Shown here: positions 5,508 to 11,441 of the stretch, in pieces
Position numbering within the stretch: position 1 is the stretch's first letter
Layout: each line of letters starts with the position of its first letter
The notes under the pieces: generated by a model
Told to the model about the DNA's origin: nothing
What the model saw: only the letters and a program-made list of their open reading frames with translations
The model's database searches: none
Program-made: the position numbers and the translations under genes
Origin: Sphingobacteriaceae bacterium
GTDB taxonomy: Bacteria > Bacteroidota > Bacteroidia > B-17B0 > Aurantibacillaceae
Direction: 5' to 3'
Length of the DNA: 11,441 nt
NCBI GenBank assembly: GCA_023251695.1
Contig: JAHEYE010000090.1
Coordinates: 1-11,441 of the forward strand

Positions 5508-8342
5508 ATGAGAAAATTTTTATACATTTTTCCATTATTATTAATTTATCAAAATACATTTGGTCAAAACTTTGATTGGGCGGTTCAATATGGTGCTGCT
5601 TCAAGCGGACAAGATGGACGTGGAGTTACACTTGATGCGGCAGGAAATGTATATAGCACCGGTAGTTTTCAAGGAATCGTGGATTTCGATCCGGGACCTG
5701 GAACTTATACCCTCAATGCAATAGGGCAATCCATTTTCGTTAGCAAAATGGATGCATCCGGAAATTTTATAATGGCAAAACATTTTGAGTGCAAAAAAAA
5801 CGCAAACAACCTTGGGTTTTCTATAAAAGTTGATGGCCCAGGAAATATATATATATCCGGAAATTTCGCGGATACAGTGGATTTTGACCCGGGAATCTCA
5901 ACTTTCACCCTTTCCGTTCCTGGCACTTGGAGTGATGGTTTTGTTACAAAACTTGATCCTTTGGGAAATTTAGTTTGGGTTAGCCAAATTGAAGGCCCAA
6001 CCTATGAATATCTGCTTGATATGGCAATAGATCCTTCTGCCAATGTTTTTTTAACGGGTAGTTTTTCGAATATGGTTGATTTTGATCCCGGACCAGGTAC
6101 ATACACATTAACGACCGGATCCTTAAATCGAAATAGCTTTATTACCAAATTAAATTCAAATGGCAGTTTTGGTTGGGCAAAACAAATAGTTTGTAGCAAT
6201 ACTTCTCAAGGAGAGGGAATTTGCTTAGGACCAACAGGAAATGTAATTACAACAGGTGGGTTTTATGCTTCAGCAGATTTTGATCCGGGTCCTGCTACAT
6301 ATATTATGACAAATACCGGGTCATCCTGGAACGGTGCATATATATCTATGCTTGATGGAGCCGGAAATTTTGTCTGGGCAAAACAAATAGATGGTGATGG
6401 TGCTCAAGGCAGTTCGATTAAGTCGGATGCGGCGGGTAATATTTATAATTCAGGAAGTTTTTTTGGGAGTTGCGATTTTGATCCGGGACCGGGCACTTTT
6501 TCATTAACTGCATCGGGAGCCTATCCAAAACGAGACGTTTATATTACTAAATTAAATAGTTCAGGATCGCTGATCTGGGCAAAGAAAATTGGTGGAACTG
6601 ATGATGACTGGGGTTGGTCATTATCAATTGATAATCTTTCAAACGTATATACTTACGGTTGGTTTTATAGCTCTACGATTGATCTTGATCCTGGTGCGGG
6701 GACTTTTAACCTTACCAATTTTGGAAATACCGATGTGTATATTTCCAAATTAAATAGCTCCGGTAATTTCGCTTGGGGAGCACAAATTGGCGGACCTTCC
6801 TATGAAGGTCCCGAAGAAATAACGGTTAGTGGTTCAGGAGATGTTCATGTTATTGGCACATTTCTGGGACCATGCGATTTTGACCCGAGTGCTGCAACAT
6901 ATTCATATAGCGCCATTGGAGGACAAGATGTTTTTATTGTCAAATTGGCCTGTGTTCCGCCGACACTAACGGTCAGCAGTACTACCTCAATATGCACAGG
7001 TGGATCAGCTACATTAAGCGTTTCCGGGGCGAATACATATACCTGGAGTACAGGTTCGAATTCAACAAGCATTGTTGTGAGTCCTACCACTTCCATTAAC
7101 TACACTGTTACAGGCACCTATTCTGCAACAGGATGTTTTGGAAGTATTACGCAATCAATAACAGTAAATCCCTTACCAACTTCAAACGCAGGTTCATCCC
7201 AAACTATTACCTGTGCTTTTCCAACTGCTAATCTAAGTGGTTCAGGAGTTTCTTCTTATACATGGTCGGGACCAGGAATTGTTTCAGGAGGTAATACGGC
7301 GAATCCTGTTGTAAATGCTCCTGGAGTTTACTCATTAACGGGAAGCCTTGCAGGTTGCGTATCTAACACTTCAACTATTACTGTGATGAGTAATACTGTT
7401 GTTCCTTCCGTTACTGCCACTAATTCCAGTCCAATCTGCGCCGGACAAACAGCAACACTTTCTGCAGGTGGTTCTGCAAACAGTTTTACATGGAGCACAG
7501 GAGCCTTTACACAAACAACGGTCGTCAGCCCTATGACAAACACCTCTTATACTTTGACTGGAATGAACAGCGTAAATGGATGCACCGCCTCTGCAACCAC
7601 GTTTGTCTTTGTTAATCCATTACCAACAGTTACCGTAGTAGGACCAGGAAGCGCAGTTTGTTCAGGCACCATGTCATGTTTATCTGCATCAGCATCACCT
7701 AGTGGCGCTACTTATGTATGGAGCGGACCCTGCGGATTCACTTCAAGTTTACAGAATCCGTGTTTTCCATTTTATTCATTTTGCGGATGCGTTTATACAG
7801 TTACGGTTACGACTTCATCAGGATGTTCTAATACAGCAACAATTTGTACCAATGTAGTTCCAAACCCAACACTTACTACTTCAACATCCAATACTTTAAT
7901 TTGTACCGGACAAACATCAACGCTTACATCTAACGGCGCCCTCACCTACTCCTGGAGTACAAGTGCAACAGGCTCAACAACGGCAGTTTCTCCAACTGTA
8001 AATACAAATTACACAGTTACAGGTACAGATTCAAACGGTTGTATTGGTAGTGATACAATTACTCAATATGTTTCTGCTTGTACAGGGATTAATCTAAACC
8101 AAATTAATAGTTACGGGATAAGTCTTTACCCCAACCCGACTTCAGGAGAATTGATCCTGAAATCTTCGCAGGAAAATTTATCCGTTGAAATTTATAATGT
8201 GATCGCAGAAATGATCCTTACTCAGAAAATTACCGAAGCCGAAACAAAACTTGATCTGAAAGAATTCGCGAAAGGAATTTATTTTGTGGAGATCTCAGAA
8301 GCAGGTAAACTTATCTATATTCAAAAAATAATCAAGGAATGA
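5508..8342 (+). CDS. Secreted propeller/Ig-like T9SS cargo protein
   Basis: This is a 944-residue exported protein of unknown function. Residues 1-19 form a signal peptide, with likely cleavage before Gln20. Residues about 43-482 hold seven SBBP-type repeats of about 66 residues, each with a GNvY.tG.F strand, a DFDPGPGTY motif, a vyItKLn strand and a GNf.WAkqi strand, which suggests a seven-bladed beta-propeller. Residues 484-859 form five Ig/PKD-like domains of about 75 residues, each with a Cys pair. Residues 868-944 are a type A T9SS sorting domain (Por_Secre_tail-like), starting YPNPTSGELILK and ending GIYFVEI...KIIKE. The product should cross the outer membrane and be surface-anchored or released. 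No catalytic motif is seen, so an adhesive or binding role is inferred. Its stop overlaps the next start (ATGA), implying translational coupling. Confidence 0.9.
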   Translation: MRKFLYIFPLLLIYQNTFGQNFDWAVQYGAASSGQDGRGVTLDAAGNVYSTGSFQGIVDFDPGPGTYTLNAIGQSIFVSKMDASGNFIMAKHFECKKNANNLGFSIKVDGPGNIYISGNFADTVDFDPGISTFTLSVPGTWSDGFVTKLDPLGNLVWVSQIEGPTYEYLLDMAIDPSANVFLTGSFSNMVDFDPGPGTYTLTTGSLNRNSFITKLNSNGSFGWAKQIVCSNTSQGEGICLGPTGNVITTGGFYASADFDPGPATYIMTNTGSSWNGAYISMLDGAGNFVWAKQIDGDGAQGSSIKSDAAGNIYNSGSFFGSCDFDPGPGTFSLTASGAYPKRDVYITKLNSSGSLIWAKKIGGTDDDWGWSLSIDNLSNVYTYGWFYSSTIDLDPGAGTFNLTNFGNTDVYISKLNSSGNFAWGAQIGGPSYEGPEEITVSGSGDVHVIGTFLGPCDFDPSAATYSYSAIGGQDVFIVKLACVPPTLTVSSTTSICTGGSATLSVSGANTYTWSTGSNSTSIVVSPTTSINYTVTGTYSATGCFGSITQSITVNPLPTSNAGSSQTITCAFPTANLSGSGVSSYTWSGPGIVSGGNTANPVVNAPGVYSLTGSLAGCVSNTSTITVMSNTVVPSVTATNSSPICAGQTATLSAGGSANSFTWSTGAFTQTTVVSPMTNTSYTLTGMNSVNGCTASATTFVFVNPLPTVTVVGPGSAVCSGTMSCLSASASPSGATYVWSGPCGFTSSLQNPCFPFYSFCGCVYTVTVTTSSGCSNTATICTNVVPNPTLTTSTSNTLICTGQTSTLTSNGALTYSWSTSATGSTTAVSPTVNTNYTVTGTDSNGCIGSDTITQYVSACTGINLNQINSYGISLYPNPTSGELILKSSQENLSVEIYNVIAEMILTQKITEAETKLDLKEFAKGIYFVEISEAGKLIYIQKIIKE
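5634..6953 (+). repeat. Seven in-frame 66-residue propeller repeats
   Basis: The D-x-D-P motif begins at residues 59, 125, 191, 257, 323, 392 and 457, giving spacings of 66, 66, 66, 66, 69 and 65. The core reads DFDPG in units 1-5, DLDPG in unit 6 and DFDPS in unit 7. Outside the conserved motifs the units differ clearly in protein and DNA, so this is an old duplication and not a recent tandem expansion. Four predicted strands per unit fit one propeller blade each. Confidence 0.85.
6954..8084 (+). repeat. Five in-frame Ig/PKD-like domain repeats
   Basis: Units of about 75 residues run through residues 484-555, 556-632, 633-704, 705-785 and 786-859. Most follow the pattern C-(S/T/A)-G near the start, a YTW-S segment in the middle, an NYT-TG strand and GC near the end. 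The paired Cys residues are 496/543, 569/617, 644/692, 718/773 and 799/845, 46-55 residues apart. Unit 4 carries six more Cys. Such domains act as spacers or stalks in Bacteroidota surface proteins. Confidence 0.75.
8127..8152 (+). repeat. Sorting-domain DNA repeat, copy 1
   Basis: These 26 bases encode the start of the T9SS tail (YPNPTSGEL) and match 11084-11109 in the next gene at 25 of 26 positions, including third codon positions. The proteins stay closely similar to their ends, sharing for example KITEAETK and KLIY/KTIY-type positions, while the DNA differs more. This points to shared ancestry or gene conversion of the sorting domain. Confidence 0.75.
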
Positions 8343-11302
8343 AAATAAAGACCGGGATCGCAACTATCATATTTGTATTACTTGCCTTTTTATCCAATAA
8401 GAACATTGCGCAATTAGCCGGTTCATATACCATTCCGGGATCTTATCCATCTTTAGCGATGGCTATTAATGATCTGAATCTAGTAGGGGTGGCCGGACCA
8501 GTGACGATAAATATTAATGCTGGATATACTGAGAGTGTAATTCCCGGTGGTTATACTTTAACGGCAACAGGTACAGCTGCCAATCCAATTACTTTTCAGA
8601 AGAACGGCATCGGTGCAAATCCATTATTGATCTCTTACACGACCGGTATCGGAAATCCGGGAACAGCAATTCAAGATGGCATCTTCAGGATCATTGGTTC
8701 AGACTATATTACGTTCGATGGTTTAGAACTTCGTGATACAAATACAACAAATCCTAAAACAATGGAATTCGGATTCTGTTTCTTCAAAAATAATACAACC
8801 GATGGCTGTCAATATAATACTGTAAAGAATTGCGTCATTAAAATGAGAACTATCAATAATCCGGGAGGCTGGTATGTTTCAGGCTCACGTGGAATAGAGG
8901 TATCCAATACATTCAGCGCTACACAAACCGCTACAGCAAACACAACGTCGGCTTCCGGAAGTAATTCATACAATAAGTTCTATAATAACACCATTAAAGA
9001 ATGTTATACCAGCATTTCTTTATTGGGCTTTAATGACATTAGTCCATTCTCATTCATGGATACTGATAATGATATTGGCGGTAGCTCCATTTCTACAGGT
9101 AACCGTATTCTTAATTTCGGCGGCGTTGGAACAGGCTCACTTGCCGGTATACAAACCTATTACCAGCGTAACGCAAATATTTCATACAATCTTATCAATA
9201 ACAATAATGGTTCCGGGGCCGACCATCCCGGTGTAACAATAAAAGGAATTGCAAGCGGAACCGCACAAAGCACTAATGTGAGCATAACAAACAATACCAT
9301 TACGTTAAAGGACTCGTATACTTTATTAATAAATCAAACTGCTATCGAGAACATAGCAGGAAGTACTCCATTATCTAATACGGTTGATATTACAAATAAT
9401 GTGATCACAGGATGTTCAACACCTCTTACCAATCAAATAAATTTCAGAGGGATTCATAATACAGCAAATTCGGATGTGTTGAATATCAACGGAAATATTC
9501 TCACTAATAATTCCTCTGCAGCATTATATAATACATTTTATAGTATCTATAACACCGGCACTGTTGTTTCTGCAATTAATATCAGTAATAATCTGATCAG
9601 TGGTATTACGCTTTCGAATACACCTTCGAATTTTCAATTGAAAGTCATCAATAGTGCTGTTACAAGCTCAATTTGCAACCTGAGCATCTCAGGAAACACA
9701 CTTCAATCGGTTACTTACAATGGAGTATCAAATTCTGATTTTACTTTCATTTCTAATGCGGCTTCTCCTTCCATAACCACCATTAGTTATAATTCTCTTG
9801 GTACTCAAACCTTATCCAACCTCGGGAAGGTGTATTTTATTGACAACAATGCATTCGCGGTACCCATTACAAATATTTCATACAATACCATTACAGGTAA
9901 TATATACAATAATCAAGCGCTTCTCTTTGCCGGTTGTATAAGCAACGGCTCTTCTATCGGCTCTACCTTAACTCTAAACAACAATAACTTTTCTAATTTT
10001 ACAGGGGGCAGTATTTGTTCTGTTTATGGTATACAGATCCTGAACACTGGTATGCAGTTCGTCAGATCAAATACAGTTACAAATTTATCCGTTGCCGATC
10101 CTTTGTATGGTATATATATGCCAAGTGGAAGCACGGGGAGTACTATTGAAAATAACATTATCGGTAATTTAAATGGAGTTCAGGTTTTTGGAATTAATTT
10201 TGGTAGTGTGATCTCAAATGGTCTTGATGTAAAGAATAATATTGTAAATTCTTTAACGGGAAGTAAAGAAGTAAATGGAATATATAGCTCAGGAGCCAAT
10301 AGTCCGGATATTACAAAGAACAAAATTTATGATCTGGCAACAAGTAGTTCATACTATCAGGTCAGAGGTATTTATCTTGGCGGTAATGTGAATGGAACGC
10401 TTAACATTTCTAACAATCTTGTAGGAGATCTAAAGCGATTAGCCGCAGCGAATTGTAATACCTGTATTACCGGGGTTGATCTGCAAGCGTACCAACCGAA
10501 TACAAAGATCTATTTTACACATAATACTATCTATTTGGATGCTACTCCTACCGGAACCAACTTTTCTTCGTTCGCATTGAATGCAGTTTCCAGCGCAGGC
10601 GGAGGAGGAGACGAGATGTTCTTTAAAAATAACATCATAATAAATAACTCCGTTCCATTAGGAACAGGATCGGTAGTTGCATTCCAGCGTTCGTCATTCT
10701 TCAATTCAAATTATAACAACTCATCAAACAATAATATTTTTTATACCGGTTCCGGACCATCACATTATATTTATTCGGATGGCACTAACACTTATACAAC
10801 TTTAGCGGCTTTTAAAACTTATATTAGTCCCGCTGAAAGCAATTCCAAAACTGAACTTTCTCCGTTCACTACAACAGTTGGTGCCATGAGTAATTATCTG
10901 GATATTAATACAAGTATTCCTACCCTGGTAGAGAGCGGTGGCATGGCTGGCACAGGTATTAATGATGATTATGCAGGAAATTTAAGAAATCCTGTTTCGC
11001 CCGATATAGGTGCATGGGAAGGAAATTATACCATTCCGCTTTACCTTTCAAAAAACTTTAAAGACTCTGAAAATATTGAGCTCTACCCCAACCCAACTTC
11101 AGGAGAATTAATTTTAAAAACAGAACAAAAAGAAAATTTAATTTTTGAAATCTATAATGTCATCGGCCAGCAAATTTTAAAACAAAAAATTACTGAAGCC
11201 GAAACCAAAATAGATTTGAAAGAACAAGCGAATGGAATTTATTTTGTTAAGGTTTTGGAGGAAGGCAAAACAATTTATAATTTGAAAATTATTAAACAAT
11301 AA
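8339..11302 (+). CDS. Secreted parallel beta-helix T9SS cargo protein
   Basis: This 987-residue exported protein has a signal peptide ending at Ala24, with Gln25 as the predicted first mature residue. Next comes the SYTIPGSYPSLAMAINDLN segment (29-47) that often opens Bacteroidota surface beta-helix proteins. A long Asn/Ser/Thr-rich region (about 115-830) holds many irregular rungs of the ISNNxI / NxITGN kind, including DYITFDGLELRD (122-133), as in right-handed PbH1-type helices. A PDIGAWEGNY motif (888-897), usual at the end of such helices, precedes a type A T9SS tail (about 913-987). The fold occurs in polysaccharide lyases and adhesins, but no catalytic site can be picked out. The ATG overlaps the previous stop, and the tail is visibly richer in A/T than the body. 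Confidence 0.88.
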   Translation: MKIKTGIATIIFVLLAFLSNKNIAQLAGSYTIPGSYPSLAMAINDLNLVGVAGPVTININAGYTESVIPGGYTLTATGTAANPITFQKNGIGANPLLISYTTGIGNPGTAIQDGIFRIIGSDYITFDGLELRDTNTTNPKTMEFGFCFFKNNTTDGCQYNTVKNCVIKMRTINNPGGWYVSGSRGIEVSNTFSATQTATANTTSASGSNSYNKFYNNTIKECYTSISLLGFNDISPFSFMDTDNDIGGSSISTGNRILNFGGVGTGSLAGIQTYYQRNANISYNLINNNNGSGADHPGVTIKGIASGTAQSTNVSITNNTITLKDSYTLLINQTAIENIAGSTPLSNTVDITNNVITGCSTPLTNQINFRGIHNTANSDVLNINGNILTNNSSAALYNTFYSIYNTGTVVSAINISNNLISGITLSNTPSNFQLKVINSAVTSSICNLSISGNTLQSVTYNGVSNSDFTFISNAASPSITTISYNSLGTQTLSNLGKVYFIDNNAFAVPITNISYNTITGNIYNNQALLFAGCISNGSSIGSTLTLNNNNFSNFTGGSICSVYGIQILNTGMQFVRSNTVTNLSVADPLYGIYMPSGSTGSTIENNIIGNLNGVQVFGINFGSVISNGLDVKNNIVNSLTGSKEVNGIYSSGANSPDITKNKIYDLATSSSYYQVRGIYLGGNVNGTLNISNNLVGDLKRLAAANCNTCITGVDLQAYQPNTKIYFTHNTIYLDATPTGTNFSSFALNAVSSAGGGGDEMFFKNNIIINNSVPLGTGSVVAFQRSSFFNSNYNNSSNNNIFYTGSGPSHYIYSDGTNTYTTLAAFKTYISPAESNSKTELSPFTTTVGAMSNYLDINTSIPTLVESGGMAGTGINDDYAGNLRNPVSPDIGAWEGNYTIPLYLSKNFKDSENIELYPNPTSGELILKTEQKENLIFEIYNVIGQQILKQKITEAETKIDLKEQANGIYFVKVLEEGKTIYNLKIIKQ
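11084..11109 (+). repeat. Sorting-domain DNA repeat, copy 2
   Basis: This is the partner of 8127-8152, differing only at 11095 (A instead of G). It encodes the start of the T9SS tail of the beta-helix protein. Beyond this block the DNA diverges, with A/T-rich synonymous codons here, though the protein remains close. Confidence 0.75.
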
Positions 11303-11306
11303 GGTT

Positions 11307-11441
11307 ATGAGAAAACAATTCTTATTTATTCTTGTCTTAGGTTTTGTTGCATTCCAAATAAATGCGCAAAATAAACTTTATCAGGAAGACAGCTGTCTTA
11401 TTTCTAAATATTATTTTAACGGCACAAGCAGCGGAACTGTT
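11307..11441 (+). CDS. Exported protein, 5' end only
   Basis: The ATG lies 4 bases after the stop of the beta-helix gene and opens a frame that runs to the window end (45 codons). It begins with a clear signal peptide: MRK, a hydrophobic stretch to about residue 18, then INA before Gln21, the expected cleavage point. The visible mature part reads QNKLYQEDSCLISKYYFNG. A YYFNG-like segment can open LamG/concanavalin-type domains, but too little is seen to claim this. The spacing makes it the third gene of the exported-protein operon, and a T9SS tail beyond the window is likely but unseen. Confidence 0.8.
   Translation, partial: MRKQFLFILVLGFVAFQINAQNKLYQEDSCLISKYYFNGTSSGTV

Noticed and set aside
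5634..6953. CRISPR-like or satellite DNA from the regular 198-base period
   Set aside because: The period is a protein repeat kept in frame. The DNA between motifs varies freely and there are no identical repeats with unique spacers.
5601..7543. Several minus-strand open frames inside the propeller/Ig-like gene
   Set aside because: They mirror the repeated plus-strand units (for example PGSKST opposite the DFDPG motif), have no family features or promoters, and overlap a well-supported gene.
9033..9236. 67-codon plus-strand frame inside the beta-helix gene
   Set aside because: It is an alternative frame within a long well-supported gene.
1..11441. tRNA, rRNA, insertion sequence or attachment site
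   Set aside because: No cloverleaf, rRNA core sequence, transposase frame or paired terminal repeats were seen. Weak structures cannot be excluded by eye.

Overview
The window comes from a member of the Bacteroidota. The signs are the fused str-S10 ribosomal order with no tuf gene (rpsL-rpsG-fusA-rpsJ-rplC-rplD), promoters of the TTG-N19-TAnnTTTG kind, A-rich translation starts mostly without Shine-Dalgarno sites, signal peptides that place Gln at the predicted +1 position, and two C-terminal sorting domains of the type IX secretion system (T9SS). The sequence alone does not settle order or family.

Left part (1-4090, minus strand): a conserved translation operon, read from right to left. It holds ribosomal protein S12, S7, elongation factor G, S10, L3 and the first 13 codons of L4. 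All genes look intact and of normal length. rpsL has a well-formed promoter and, unlike the other genes here, a strong Shine-Dalgarno sequence.

Middle (4091-4393): a 303-base A/T-rich region between divergent genes. It holds the rpsL promoter and leader and a likely -7 element for the rightward gene. It also has an unusual density of dyad-symmetric sequences: a 19-bp near-perfect dyad in the rpsL leader, a 12-bp perfect palindrome, two 9-bp arms 48 bp apart, and a 9-bp inverted repeat where the -33 element of the rightward gene should lie.

Right part (4394-11441, plus strand): first a stand-alone P-loop ATPase with a likely C-terminal winged helix (4394-5437), of unknown role. Then comes a separately promoted run of exported proteins. 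One is a 944-residue protein with seven 66-residue propeller-type repeats, five Ig-like domains and a T9SS tail. The next is a 987-residue parallel beta-helix protein with a T9SS tail, whose start overlaps the previous stop (ATGA). The last is the start of a third exported protein 4 bases further on, cut by the window end. Spacing suggests one transcript for cell-surface or secreted proteins, probably adhesive or structural, but no enzyme motif shows a substrate.

No RNA gene, mobile element, CRISPR array or recognised defence system is visible. The most notable points are the regular seven-unit propeller, one unusually cysteine-rich Ig-like domain, the dyad cluster upstream of the ATPase, and the lone Shine-Dalgarno site on rpsL.
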